Shown: positions 10,700 to 22,045, counted from the first letter of the stretch. The stretch is DNA of 64,000 bases from Shinisaurus crocodilurus (GCA_021292165.1 CM037877.1:80098524-80162523); one strand, 5' to 3'. Program-made: numbers and translations. Notes: a model not told the origin generated them from the letters alone.

Positions 10700-11629
10700 A
10701 GGAGAGTGAGACCACTATGGGGTGATCTCAACCTCCAACAAGGCTCAAGGAAGACAGCGCGCCCGCCAGGGTCAATATTAGACCTGGCCACCCCACCCTT
10801 GGTCTCTTTCTTTTTCGGCTGTGGAGAAAGAAGGAAGCAGAGCTGCGGTTCCTCGTGCCCGTCTCTCGCCGACACGTGGCTCATGTTTGGATGCCTTCAT
10901 ATCATTGGAAGATGGCTGTTGGGTTTGCTTGTGAGGGCAGGGGGGACAAGACCACGGATGTTTCAGCAATCCTTACGCACTTAGTGGCGGTTGAGAGGGA
11001 GAGGGACCTCCCTCCTCCCGTGCAGCCTTCTGGGGAAGGTCAACCTGGGTGGGTGTTGGGAACTGCAAGTGCAGGATAAGGATAAGAATAAGGACAGGGA
11101 TCAGGACAAGATAAAAAGGAAAAAACATGCCTGCACCTGGGCCAATTGGTTGCCTGGTTTCCTGATTTATATGGGAATTTTACAGCAAGAGTTCCCAGTT
11201 AGGGCGTGGTACACTCACCAAGTATCTCAATATTATTTACCGGCCATACTCTGGCTTCAAGGTTGGTGCATGGATGTCTCATGATGAAGGCTTCCACAAA
11301 AAGGCTGCCTTGGATCGTTCACTGAGGTGGGACTTTACAGATAATGACCTCTTGTTGGAATTTATGATTCCTGCCAGGCCTATCGTAGGGGATAGATCCA
11401 ACAGCGGTCATGTCCTGTCTAAGTCACCCACAACTCCCACACTCCATGTTGCCATGGGGCAGTCAGTTCAACACGAACCAGTCTGTTGGGAATTCTCATC
11501 CAAGCACACCTGCTCCCGCCCTACGTGCCCCTTTAGGCAAGAGTGTGCAGTATGCAATGGGCAGCACCCCTCAGCCTCCTGTTTCAGGGCTCATCCAAGT
11601 TTGGGGCTGGTGGTAAGCACCCTCCCAGT
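10700..11629 (+). pseudogene. DIRS-like retrotransposon Gag remnant
   Basis: In the frame starting at 11274 the translation contains DEGFHKKAALDRSLRWDF, and then CWEFSSKHTCSRPTCPF followed by ECAVCNGQHPSASCF. This W-D block and the cysteine-rich C-x4-C-x(n)-H cluster are typical of Gag from DIRS-like elements, which use a tyrosine recombinase instead of an integrase. Upstream, 11170-11270 reads as the preceding Gag part (YTHQVSQYY, GWCMDVS) in another frame, so at least one frameshift is present. The acidic and basic stretches at 11075-11125 could be the variable N-terminal region. A MITE at 11630 splits Gag from the RT part. Confidence 0.7.
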
Positions 11630-11836
11630 TAGGGATGTTCATGTACCTGGGGGGGCCACCCCACCTCTCCGCGACGGGGGGGCCCTCGCCGCTCGATCCT
11701 CAGCAGCGCGGAGCAATTTCCGCGCCACTCGAGCCGGCCGCGACGGTCCCCGCGCGTCACTTCCAGCCAGCAGGAAGTGACATGATGGGACCGGCGCGGC
11801 CGGCTCACCACAGAGAGGCAAGCGGGCACATCCCTA
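11630..11836. mobile_element. GC-rich MITE, TAGGGATGT ends, inside DIRS element
   Basis: The element starts TAGGGATGTTCATG and ends GGGCACATCCCTA. Target duplications are CTCCCAGT and CTCCCGGT (7 of 8), so it is hAT-like. The interior contains GTCACTTCCAGCCAGCAGG and GGAAGTGACATGATGGGACC, resembling the interiors of the 6933 and 51729 elements. Confidence 0.75.
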
Positions 11837-11842
11837 CTCCCG

Positions 11843-13225
11843 GTGCGGGACAACAGAAACCTCCTAAAGGGACCCGGCCCAATTAAATTGGAGTCTCTAA
11901 CTCGGTTGCTCCAACTTTATCCTCAGCGTGATGGCGCCATTTATTTGTTTGAGGGTTTTCAATTTGGGTTTAGAATCCCTTTTGAGGGTCTTAGAGTGCA
12001 TTATATGTCCCGCAACCAAAAATCAGTTTCCGAAATGGAGTCCATGCCTAAAATTTCCAAGGAGGTCACGGGCAGGACAGTCCTGGGTCTGTTTCATTCT
12101 TTACCTCTGTCCACCCTCCGGGTGTCCCCTTTGAACATTGTTCCCAAGAAGGTGCCTGGTGAGTTTCATCTTATTCATAATTTGTCCTTCCTTAGGGGGG
12201 CGTCAGTCAATGATGCTATTCCTGAGCATCTTTGCTCTGTGCGCTACACCTCCTTTGACTCTGCTATCTTTATGGTCCGCTGTTGTGGATGCGGCGCCCT
12301 TGTAGGAAAGTGCTATATCAAATGTGTTCCGCCTTCTCCCTGTCCATTCGGATGATTTTGACCTGCTCGCATTCTGTTTCCAGGGTCATTTCTTTGTTGA
12401 TAGGGCTATGCCGATGGGCTGCTCTATTTCCTCCTTGGCTTTCGAGCATTTCAGCTCCTTTTTGGAATGGGCCTTGAGGAACCAGACCAGACTTCGTCAG
12501 GTTGTCCATTTTGGGGATGATTTTTTGTTTGCTGGGCCCTGGGACTGTAACCAATGTACCTTCCTGATGGGTCAGTTCCAGGCCTTTGCTGACGAGTTGG
12601 GTGTCCCACTTGCCCAGGAAAAAACTGAGGGCCCTCGGATTTCTTGATTTTTCTGGGTATAGAATTGGATTCTGTTCTTCAGTGTTCCCACCTTCCGTGG
12701 GATAAACTCTTGGCCCTCCAGGACCAGGATCAGGTCCTCTGGATTTTCTGGTCACGTAAAACCACTCATGAGTTACAGGAATTGGTAGGTAACCTCAATT
12801 TTGCCTACCAGGTTATAGCACCAGGCCGGGTTTTCCTACAATGATTGTGTTGTGTGTGGCCATCCGTGGTCTTAAACGGCCTTATCACAGACTTCGGGTT
12901 TCTGCCTCCATGAGAGCTGATCTATCTATCCGGCTACAATTTCTCACACAGTTCAACAGTGTCTCATTTTGGAGACAGGAATTACTCCTGGAGGCAGAAT
13001 TCCAGGTTCATTCCGATGCCTCTAGTCTACTGGGTTTTGTTGTCATTTTCAGGGATCAATGGTGTTCTGCCCTGTGGCCTGAAGGTTGGGTGTCCTCCAA
13101 CTTCATGTTCTCACCTTCTTGGAATGTTTTCTGATCTATGTCTCTGTGCACCTCTGGGCTGACCATTTTGCTAACTCGGTGGTGTATTTTTTTGGTGCGA
13201 CAACCAGGCCACGGTCCAGGTCGCC
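11843..13225 (+). pseudogene. DIRS-like reverse transcriptase and RNase H, frameshifted
   Basis: Pieces in several frames read in DIRS order. 11843-12320 includes LRVSPLNIVPKK and FHLIHNLSF; 12324-12647 includes DRAMPMGCSISS and FGDDFLFAG, which carries the catalytic double aspartate. 12644-12844 contains FLGIELDS, ELQELVGNLNFA and VIAPGRVFL; 12841-13134 contains FQVHSDASSLLG, the RNase H start with its aspartate. At least three frameshifts separate the pieces. The tyrosine recombinase and methylase-like domains expected downstream are missing: the element ends at about 13225 where the ~120-bp direct repeats begin. It is clearly inactive. Confidence 0.8.
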
Positions 13226-13230
13226 AACTC

Positions 13231-13421
13231 CCATTAGCTTAGTTTGTATTTATTATTAATGCTTAGGCCATAGGCCATTCGCATACAGCATAAATAAAAA
13301 CAATATTAAAAGTACAACAGTACAACAATAATAATGATAATAATAAAAACTCCCATTAGCTTAGTTTGTATTTATTATTAATGCTTAGGCCATAGGCCAT
13401 TCGCATACAGCATAAATAAGC
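13231..13421. repeat. Direct repeat A-B-A' before LINE
   Basis: Block A (CCCATTAGCTTAGTTTGTAT through CAGCATAAATAA) occurs at about 13232-13298 and again at 13352-13418. Block B (ACAATATTAAAAGTACAACA through TAATAATAAAAACT) separates them and returns after the LINE at 14520-14575. The order A-B-A'-LINE-B' fits a tandem duplication of A-B followed by insertion of the LINE between A' and B'. Confidence 0.8.
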
Positions 13422-14514
13422 AGGCTGAAAGCAAAAAGTAAGGTAATTACAACCTCCGTTGTGGAACTTCAGTATGCTGATGATAATGTTGTCTCTGCAC
13501 ATTCAGAGGATGATCTCCAAACTATCCTAAATGCTTTTGCAGAAGCATACGAAAAACTTGGTCTCTCACTTAACATCAAAAAAACCAAAGTGCTTCATCA
13601 GCAAGTGCAAGCCAATCCTTTGGTGATGCCATCTATCCAGCTTGGCGGGACAATACTGGAAAATGTCGATCATTTTCTCTATCTTGGCAGCTATCTTTCT
13701 GTTACAGCTAACATCGACAGTGAAATCCAGCATCGACTGAGCTCCGCAAGTGCCGCATTTTCTCGAATGAAACATAGAGTGTTCGAGGATCGGGATATTT
13801 GTAAGAAGACCAAAACACTGGTTTATGAAGCCATTGTATTACCAACTTTATTGTATGCCTGCGAAACATGGACTATCTATAAACGTCACTTCCACCTCCT
13901 TGAAAGGTTTCATCAACGTTGCCTCCGGAAAATCCTGCAAATTACTTGGGAAGATAGGCGAACAAATGTCAGTGTACTGGAAGAAGCAAAGACTACTAGC
14001 ATTGAAAAAATGATCCTTCAACGCCAACTTCAGTGGACCGGTCATGTTGTTCGAATGCCTGACTGCCGTCTCCCAAAGCAGTTACTTTACTCCCAACTCA
14101 AGGATGGAAAGCGGAATATCGGTGGTCAATATAAGAGGTTTAAAGATGTTCATAAGGCTAATCTAAAAAAATGCAATATAAACATCGAAAACTGGGAAGC
14201 TCTGGCCCATGAACGATCTAAATGGAGGTTGGCCTTTCACAAAGGTTCCATGGACTTTGAAGAAGCCCGAGTGCAAGGTGAAAGGGAGAAACGTGCTAAG
14301 CGAAAAGCACGTCAAATGAATCCTTTACAGGACCATCTTCTATCTGGTAACCTGTGTCCTCACTGTGGGAAGCTGTGTGGATCTAGAATTGGCCTCCACA
14401 GTCACTTACGGACCCATCGCTAGAGTCTACACAATCTTCTTTAGAATTTCCTCCTTTTATCCCGGAAGACAATCTTACTCGGTCACGAGTGATCGCCTGA
14501 TGATGATGGATGAT
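13422..14514 (+). pseudogene. Non-LTR retrotransposon RT C-terminus with terminal zinc finger (5' truncated)
   Basis: An uninterrupted 320-codon frame (13461-14423) begins within the reverse transcriptase palm (LQYADDNVV, the catalytic YADD). It continues through LGLSLNIKKTKVL, LYLGSYLS, ACETWT and LQWTGHVVRMPDCRLPKQLL, and ends with CPHCGKLCGSRIGLHSHLRTH, a C-x2-C-x(n)-H-x3-H finger immediately before the stop. The N-terminal endonuclease and most RT motifs are absent. The 3' end is a short GATGATGATGGATGATG tail. AAATAA on both sides is a likely target duplication. I recognise a LINE but cannot name the clade. The lack of stops suggests a fairly recent 5'-truncated insertion. Confidence 0.85.
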
Positions 14515-14634
14515 GAAATAAAAACAATATTAAAAGTACAACAGTACAACAATAATAATGATAATAATAAAAACTACGACAGTATGGCGGTTCATTAGCT
14601 TAGTTGTCCTCTGATGCCATCTTGGATCAAGTAA

Positions 14635-14925
14635 CTGAGGGACAAAACAGACATTATTTTAAATGTGTGTCCAGCAGCTATGTCTTTTTTTTTCCTTTTC
14701 ATTTTTATTCTAGAGTAGGTGCAGGGGGCCTGATCCAGATCTTAAAAGCCCCCCAGCTCCCACACTAGGAACTCAATCTGGATCAGGGCCTCTATGCCTA
14801 CTCTACCCAAGAGGTTCACTGCCATCAGCGCTCTTCACCCACATCTAAATTGGGGGGCGAGGGGGACATCGCCGCTGGACATACATTTAAAGTAATGTCT
14901 GTTTTGGCCTTCAGTGCCAAGGAAG
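14635..14925. mobile_element. Palindromic DNA element with a second palindrome inside
   Basis: Outer arms: ACAGACATTATTTTAAATGT at about 14649 is answered by ACATTTAAAGTAATGTCTGT at about 14883. Inner palindrome at 14711-14807: AGAGTAGGTGCAGGG...GGCCTGATCCAGAT is answered by ATCTGGATCAGGGCC...GCCTACTCT. This fits a MITE inside a MITE. The superfamily is unknown. Confidence 0.6.
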
Positions 14926-14975
14926 ACTTCAAAGATCTTAGTTCCAAAGTTCATGAAGCTCTTTTGTTAAATTAA

Positions 14976-15058
14976 GGCTGCAATCCTATGCACGCTTACT
15001 TAGGTGTAAGACCTGAACTCAGTGGGTCTAAGTAAATGTACATAGGATCAGACTGCAC
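14976..15058. mobile_element. Short MITE with GGCTGCAATCCTATGCAC end
   Basis: GGCTGCAATCCTATGCACGC at the left is answered by ATAGGATCAGACTGCA at the right, with the palindromic middle GTAAGACCTGAACTCAGTGG. Related remnants occur at about 2430-2480, 34567-34650 and 50385-50455 (words such as ATGCATGTGTACTCAGAAG). This is a high-copy, non-coding family. Confidence 0.65.
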
Positions 15059-15516
15059 TTCACATAAATATTCCCTATACATCATGGACTTTTCAACGGT
15101 AACTTTTGAGTGTTTCTAGGGCCTTTTGATACCAACAAAGAGAGAACGCTACGTGTGGTTCATGCTGATAATTATTGCTCAGAGAACAGACATGTGTAAA
15201 TAATAGTCCTATATTATGCTGAAAATATTGAGCTGGAGCCAGACATAGTTACCGGTATGCTTCAAGTAGACTGATTGCAATAAATGGGACTTAAGTTATT
15301 CATGACTACCTTCAGTCCCATTGTTCTCAACTGATCTACTTTAAATATGACTAAGTTGGCATCCTATCCTATCCTAAACAAAAGCACAAGAAGATCAAAT
15401 CACCATTTCAAATACATTTAAAATGCACTGGTTTACTGTTGAGTTTTTTAAAGCCTCCTTTAGAAGGGACCCTAAACCTCTGGCTAGCAGAGCTTGGTTG
15501 GTAGATGTATCTAGGG

Positions 15517-15664
15517 CAGTGTTCTCCAACCTTGGGTCCCCAGATGTTTTTGGCCTACAACTCCCAGCATGCCCCAGCCAGCATAAAAACCAGGGCAACC
15601 TGGCTGGGGCATGCTGGGAGTTGTAGGCCAAAAACATCTGGGGACCCAAGGTTGGAGAACACTG
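15517..15664. mobile_element. hAT hairpin MITE, near-perfect palindrome
   Basis: The element starts CAGTGTTCTCCAACCTTGGG and ends CCCAAGGTTGGAGAACACTG. The arms (~65 bp) are almost perfectly complementary, leaving a loop of about 20 bases. A perfect 8-bp target duplication, ATCTAGGG, flanks it (15509-15516 and 15665-15672), as for hAT transposons. Each arm contains CTACAACTCCCAGCATGC. A deleted copy lies at 54166-54265. It is non-coding and likely young. Confidence 0.9.
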
Positions 15665-15674
15665 ATCTAGGGTG

Positions 15675-16980
15675 AACTACAGCTCATTCTCTGTTCTGCT
15701 CCAACTGCAAAATCCAAATACTGTTCAGTGACATATAGATGGGGTGTTGCGTACTCCAGCTGAGTCTAGCAGCACTTAATATGGCTGGACAAACAGAGAC
15801 TGACTTTCAATATGAAGTTGTATGTACATCTGAATGGTGCTAACTCAGCTTTTGCAGATGTACTGAAAAAGATTCATTGTATCATCATGGGATGCACCTG
15901 GGATGCAGACATACAGCATATGATATCACTCTGTGAGAGCTATCATTTTCTGTAGTTATGGAAGAATTAAAAAAACAAAAAAACCATTCCACAATATGAT
16001 CCAGGTCTGTTTTAGATATGAATACTAATTCTACCAGGATTAAAGCCTTTTTCTTCACATGCACTCATCAGAGATTTAGACTGACTGCACACTTCAGAGG
16101 TTGTTTCAGATCTTTTCCATATTATTTTCATTATAATAACAGCATTTCAAAGACAGCCTTGCCACACTTTCCTCAGTATTCTGGAATGGCATCTTCAACA
16201 ACTTAAATGCAACATTTTGTCTTATTTCAGATGTATCAAATGCTGTAAGAAGAAACAAACTTACTCCTATGTGGATACTTGCCATTATTAGATACTAAAT
16301 TTCTCTTCTTTGATCATCCAACTTTCATTAATGCCTGCAACTCGTCATTTGCTTCCCCCCACCTTTTTATCATTTTGTGCATCTAATTATGGCTTCTACA
16401 TTTAAATATGTCTACATAAATGTCTTAAAAGGCTGCAGAAGGTTTATGTAGCTTGTTCCTGTCATGCTAATTTGAATACTATATTAGAAAAAGGAAGGTT
16501 GTGCTAGCAAAAATGAGGTTATTCATTTCTTCAGCACGATTAAAATGAATCCTTTTTCTTTGACCTCTGAATATTTTTATGTCACTCCACTAAGATTTTT
16601 TTGATTTCAAAAACTGTGCTTTATTGAACTTCCTGTTGGAGAGTTGTTGACAGTGATGAAATAGGGGGCCTTTCTTATCAACATGTTGATAATGGAGACA
16701 TGACAAAAACAGCAGTGACCAATGAGAAGCCATCTATTCCTATGCATTATTGCTACTTTTTTCTCTCCTGGGGCTCATGTGCTTTCCAAATGTGAAGGGA
16801 GATATGCATGGCAGAAATGTAATTGGTGCAACTATGTCCAGAATGGAGATGCAGTGAAGTGAAAAGCTGTACATATTACTTTGCTATCTGCTATGCAGTT
16901 TTCAAAAGCAAAGGGGTCCTGTAATGACAAAAAGGCTGGCAACGCCATCTGTCCGTGATGCTGTCAGAACTCACTCTGTA
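15675..16980. other. No gene recognised
   Basis: Mostly unique AT-rich sequence. 16510-16760 has the low-copy look of possible regulatory DNA, but nothing specific supports this. Confidence 0.4.
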
Positions 16981-16984
16981 ACAA

Positions 16985-18115
16985 CATGATGCTGGTGGTG
17001 GGTGGGTGGGCGGGCAACCTAACTACACAAACATGCTGATAGGGTCTGAGCTGGCAGTGACTGACCAAGGAAGAGATCTTAGGGTTGTGGTGGACAGCTC
17101 GATGAAAATGTTAACCCAGTGTGTTGCTGCCTTGAAAAGGGTGAATTCCAGGTTGGGGATCATTAGGAAAGGAATCATAACTAAAACTGTCAGTGCCTTT
17201 ATAGAAAATTTATAAAGTCCTAAACAGCTTGGGGCCAGGTTACCTGAAGGATCATCTCCTCCCATATATACCTGCTCAGACCCTAAGATCATCCTCAGCC
17301 TCCTCCGGGAGCCCCTGCCAAAGGAAGTGAGGTGGGTGGCTACTAGGAAGAGGGCCTTTTCTGCTATGGTACCCAGTTGTGGAATAGACTTCTCAGAGAG
17401 GTTCGCCTGGCCCCTATGTCGTGCTGTTTCCGGCACCAGGAATTTTAATCTCTGTTATTTTAAATATTGTACTGTATTTTAAATCTCTCTACTGCTGCTA
17501 GGTTTTATTTCAGCTTTTACTCCTATTTTATACTGTAGTTTTAATTTTTTTTTATAATGTATTTTATGTTGTATTTTGTGGTTCTAATTGTTGTGAACCA
17601 CCCAGAGAGCTTCAGCTATTGGGCGGTAAAGAAATGTAATGAATAAATAAAATGTATAAAATTATTCATGGTGTGATGAAAGTGGATAGTGAGAAGTTTT
17701 CTCTCCCTTTCTCATATTACTAGAACCCAGAATGATCCAATGAAGCTTAATAGTGAGAGATTCAGGAAAAACAGGAGAAAGTATGTCTTCACACAGCACA
17801 TAGCTAAACTATGGAATTCGTTACCACAAGATGTAGTGATGGTCGCTGACTTGAACAGCTTTAAAGGGGGATTAGACAAATACATGCAGGATCATGGCTA
17901 CTAGTTATGATAGCTATGTATCATCTCCAGTATCAGAGCCAGTAGGCTTCTCAATACCATTTGCTGTGGAACACAAACGGGAGGAAGCCATTGGGCTCAT
18001 GTCCTGCTTGTGGGTTTCTTATAGCCATCTGGTTTGCCATTGTGAGAACAGAAATTTTCGACTGGGCAGGCCTTTGGTCTGTTCCAGCAGGGCTCTTCTT
18101 ACATTCTTACAAAAA
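16985..18115 (+). pseudogene. CR1-like LINE 3' part, interrupted by an L2-like fragment
   Basis: 17006-17215 reads LGV-type CR1 sequence (GRDLRVVVDSSMKM, VNSRLGIIRKGI). 17665-17904 resumes with the ORF end (RFRKNRRKYVFTQHIAKLWN, then LPQDVVMVADLNSFKGGLDK). The following 3' UTR ends CAGCAGGGCTCTTCTTACAT, shared with 61370-61600. Between the two ORF parts sits an L2-like 3' end (17216-17655). The reverse transcriptase core is missing, so this copy is inactive. Confidence 0.75.
17216..17655 (+). mobile_element. L2-like LINE 3' end inserted in CR1 copy
   Basis: The start reads LGPGYLKDHLLPYIPAQT, the same ORF region as in the L2-like copy at 6780. It continues with a T-rich 3' UTR and ends with AACCACCCAGAGAGCTTCAG, GGGCGGTAAAGAAATGTAAT and an AATAAATAAA tail. 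Stops and indels are frequent. Confidence 0.75.
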
Positions 18116-18119
18116 AATT

Positions 18120-19550
18120 CCATGCCTATTTCAACTTTGACTCTGGACACATTTAAATTAATGATTCAATTAATTCAGTGGAAGAACAAAGGGGACTTGA
18201 CTGACTCAGCTTCACCCATCCCGTCTGCTTCTCCCAATGGGAGAAGGAGGTGGGATGGGTGATGCTTGGGCAGGCTGGCTTGGATGCATGCAGGGCTTCC
18301 CTAACTGGGAGAGCTCGCACTCAGTGAAGTCTGGTCTTTGTCCAGCACCACCCAGCACTTCAGTCAGGGAGCAAATGATAGCAGGCGGGCTGCCAAAAGC
18401 TAGACAACTTGACATGCATACCTAGGGGGCTGCACCTCAGGGTTATTTTGTTTCAAAAATGAATGAATTAATTTTAACTGATTTTAATGTTAAATGATTG
18501 AAGGTTGTAGTAACACCTTCAACCACTAGGGGCAGACTTCTATAGCTAGTCTAGCACATATCTTACCATATGGTTTGAAGCCAGGGGAGTTTAGTAGGCC
18601 AAGGGACTGAGTTATACTCCTGCAACCTGCTGTGGGGCAGCCCCCTTCAGGAGAACAGAGTGGACACATCCTTCCCCCAGGGGCTTATACAGGTGCATCA
18701 TGGCATGGGCTATGCCTAACGGTGCCAGTGACATACGGGGTGGGCACAATGTGTCCAACTCTGACAGCTGTTTAAGTTTGCGTGACGGCTTCACTTCTGT
18801 CAAACTAAAAGCTATTCCAACCCGTACGACGCCAGGTCTCTTCACTAGTATACAATAAGCATTCTGTTTTGAAAAATAATTCAGACTATTTCTAGTAAAG
18901 GAGAGAGGGACTCAGGAGAATTAATAGCAAAGCAAATCTGTCAATCCATCTTTCCAAGGGAATATCTTTCATTGCCCTCTTCCGCTTTAAATGCCCATTG
19001 AGCACAGAGGGCTTCATCGTTATACCAAAAGAAGGATCGCTTCTGCCTTTTAGTTTATTTACTTTTCAGGAAAAGAATAACCATCTTTTATTTTGGTCAT
19101 TCAGCACAGTGTGCCTGCCTACGACAAAAACTGGGAGAAACAGCAACTTCAGGGAAGCATTTTAGTGAATGGGTACTCATGTCATGACAGTAAGGGGGGG
19201 GGAGGAATCCCTTTTTAAAAATTGCTCCCATGTGATAACTCTGTAATTTTTGTCACAAGGCTCCACACACACAAATCATTAGAAACAGTTTCTCACTTGT
19301 CAAACTGTTTCTAAAAAAATTAGACAAGACCATTTGTTGCAGGTGCTCGACTTTCTCCATCTCTCCCAGACACACACGCGCACACACACCACAGGAACGC
19401 ACAAGGGACAACAGCATCCTGCTTGCTGGATGGAGATACAGGCAGCCTTTGCCAGCATCCTTTTCAGACGCTAAGCCAAACTCATCTTCTTTCTCTTGGC
19501 TTCTCCCGCCCCCAGCCTCCACCCCCTTTATTCAGAGAGACCACAGGTGA
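18120..19550. other. No gene recognised; small hairpin at 18212-18262
   Basis: TCACCCATCCCGTCTGCTTC at 18212 is answered by GAGAAGGAGGTGGGATGGGTGA without its last bases, forming a ~50-bp hairpin (possible tiny MITE). AC-rich sequence lies at 19370-19389. No coding sequence was recognised. Confidence 0.45.
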
Positions 19551-19559
19551 AGCAAAAGA

Positions 19560-19920
19560 AAATTATTACAGCAAGATGACTGGCTGAAATGATAGAAGGT
19601 AAAGAAGATGGATTATCACGCTGCTGACATGATTTGTATGGATTTCCAAAATTTAGCTGCTCATTTAAAGTGACCGCCATCTTAGGACCCACGATATTGC
19701 GGCTGCCCTCATAATAACCTTCATCTGCACTTGTGAGCCAAGTGAGCAGAGCACATTTCCCATTACCTGTCAAGCGAGTATGTAGAGTTCTTCTGGCCCC
19801 ACAGTAATAGCAGGGCTGCTGGTGAACAGAGTAATAAACACCTACTGAGAGGGATGTAGCGTGAAAAGATCTCATCACCTGCCATTAGCACGCTGATGAA
19901 TAATGTAGGATTCTTGGTGG
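19560..19920. promoter_or_regulatory. Candidate conserved non-coding element
   Basis: The block is free of recognised repeats, has balanced composition and carries many homeodomain- and GATA-like words (TTTGTATGG, AGCAAGATGACTGG, CGCTGATGAATAATGT). No frame looks coding. The call rests only on its contrast with the surrounding repeats. Confidence 0.25.
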
Positions 19921-20211
19921 CAGATGTCAGGGGTGGGAGGAAGAATCACTTCTGTAAATGCTCTGGTGAACACTTCAGCACAAAGTGAGAGGTGATAGCA
20001 ACAGATGCATGTGACAAAAATTACACTCGCTACTGTATTTTTTTCCCTTAAAAATCGAACATTTACTTCACAAATAGCTAGCAGCTTCTCATGCTCTCTT
20101 TTTCGTTTCTTTTAGAGCCAAGGGGTGTGGTAAAGAAGATAAGCCCAATGACTGACTGTGGCTTCTAAATTTGGCGACATCATTGTCTAAACAAGGTCAG
20201 AGGCTCTAGAA

Positions 20212-20349
20212 CAGGGATGGGTATCCTGTGTCGCCGCAAGCATTGCTTGACTACAACTCCCATCACCTTCCACCATTGGCCATATAGGCTGGGGCTGATG
20301 GCAGTTGGAATCCAACAACATCTGGAGGGCCACACGTTCCCCACCCCTG
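20212..20349. mobile_element. hAT MITE, CAGGGATGGG...CCCACCCCTG
   Basis: A perfect 8-bp target duplication, CTCTAGAA, flanks the element at 20204-20211 and 20350-20357. The terminal repeats are CAGGGATGGG and CCCCACCCCTG. The interior contains GACTACAACTCCCATCA and CAACATCTGGAGGGCCACAC, a widespread reptile hAT pattern. Confidence 0.9.
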
Positions 20350-20359
20350 CTCTAGAAAG

Positions 20360-21718
20360 CTTGACTGTCCTGAGCACTTAATTAAATCCCAATCCCTCAG
20401 ACGGAAGCAATCCTGCTGCTCTTGAAGTTGTTTGCATCAGAAGGTAAAGCAAAGCTGTGGACTGAACTCACAGAAGGCTCACTCTCTGGAGATGTAGCCA
20501 TTGTCAGAGTTCTTAGGTCGGTGAGCAATAATGTTAAAAAGATGTCAAAGGCAGGTCAATGCTATGCCACCTTCCTGTTCCAAATTGCACCCTGGGCCCT
20601 TCAGCCATGGCTAGATAAAAAAAAATCCAGACAAAAACATTTACGCCCTTTGTTTTGTCCATTATGATCTTTAAGGATGAAGATACCTCCAGCAGCCTAT
20701 GAAAAATTCATCTGGTCACCACAAAAGATAATATGACTTTCTGCTTGGGGGACCTACAGAGGAACAGACGGAGTGAAGTGTTAAAAAGGGTAAGGAAAAA
20801 ATGCAATATTGGTGGGGTAAGGCGTGAGCTGTCACCCCACCCAGCTATCAGAAGCTGTGAAAAGCCTGAGTCCCAGGTGGCTTTATATGATGTTTCTGCT
20901 CAACATCACTCACAGGAACAATTTCCGAACATGGATGGTTGAAGGAGCACTTGTCAAGTGATAAATGTAAGTGGTTAAACTTGCCACCCCAGGAACAAAG
21001 ACTGGGCCAAGAAACCAGCTGTCCAAGGCCACTCTTGCAAGTACTGATCACCACCACAGGGACGCCTCTGTATTCCTGCCTTGCACTCTCTGGGAAGGAG
21101 AGGCACATGGGCCAAAAGGAGGAGGTAGGAAAGTAGCAATGCTTGCTGCAGGTTTGAAGGGGCCCTGAGCAAAGTGCCCTCAGTGGGCTGCCCTCAATGA
21201 GCCCTCTCAAGCAGGCCCCTCCAGGGTAAGTATGGCCATTCTAGGGGAATTGAAGTGGCAGTGGGGTCAAGACCAGCTACGCAGGCCTGCCACTCCTGTC
21301 TGTGGCAAGCAAATAAAAAGGGGGCCCAGGCCAGACCTGGTTTTAGCAGTGGTGAGTCCTGCAAGGGCCTCAGGGCTCCAGAATTTGCCCGAGTACGATG
21401 TGTGCTGGTGCTAGGCCTGTAGAAGAGGGGTGCTGTAGAGGCAGATACTACACAGTGTGAGAGAAAGGCTGCACGGGGGATTGATATCGAATAAGGGGAA
21501 CTCCCTGCTAGAGCCTCATTAGGAAATCTGTGATGCCAAGATGAATGAGCATGAAGGCATTATTTTTTTTTTTTACAAAAGACAGAGATGCCAACTGAAG
21601 GAACTTGACTACAATGACTAAACATGTTTTTAGCGCCTTGTGAATCACCAAACAAGAGACATGCATCACCGAAAAAGAGGACAAAATAGGCTGCCTATTT
21701 ACATAAAATTTGCATATG

Positions 21719-21720
<2 letters not shown>
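20360..21720. other. No gene recognised
   Basis: Overlapping short ORFs on both strands at 20848-21210 are mutual shadows without family resemblance. No RNA gene or repeat was recognised. Confidence 0.4.

Positions 21721-21750
<30 letters not shown>
21721..21750. repeat. (AC)n microsatellite
   Basis: About 14 uninterrupted AC units. Confidence 0.95.
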
Positions 21751-21751
<1 letters not shown>

Positions 21752-21929
21752 TTAGAAATAATTATTATAATTTAAATAGAAATACAGTACAGCTCCCCAT
21801 AGTGTGGGAGCCTGTGACCAGGTGACCCGTGTGCCTTGCTCAGTCTGCTGGCCAGATGCTGTTGATGGGCAGCTTCAAGGCCCAGCTCTGCTCTTCCTTC
21901 TGAAGGTTCTTTATCTTTCGCCCGGTCCT

Positions 21930-22045
21930 GGACTGGAGGGCAGCCCTTCAAAAAGGGGACATCTTCAAAATAGAGGACAGTCCTCTGGCAGCCCTTCACA
22001 TAGAGGACTGTCCTGTGTAAAAGAGGACATATGGCCACCCTATGA
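21930..22045. mobile_element. Possible hAT MITE fragment
   Basis: The right end, GAGGACATATGGCCACCCT, matches the usual end of a hAT MITE family starting AGGGTGGCCATATGTCC. Repeated GAGGACAGTCCTCT and GAGGACTGTCCTGTG words form internal inverted repeats. The left border is unclear. Confidence 0.45.

Noticed and set aside
16510..16760. Possible further conserved element
   Set aside because: Fewer motif words and no contrast with neighbouring AT-rich sequence, so not listed as a feature.
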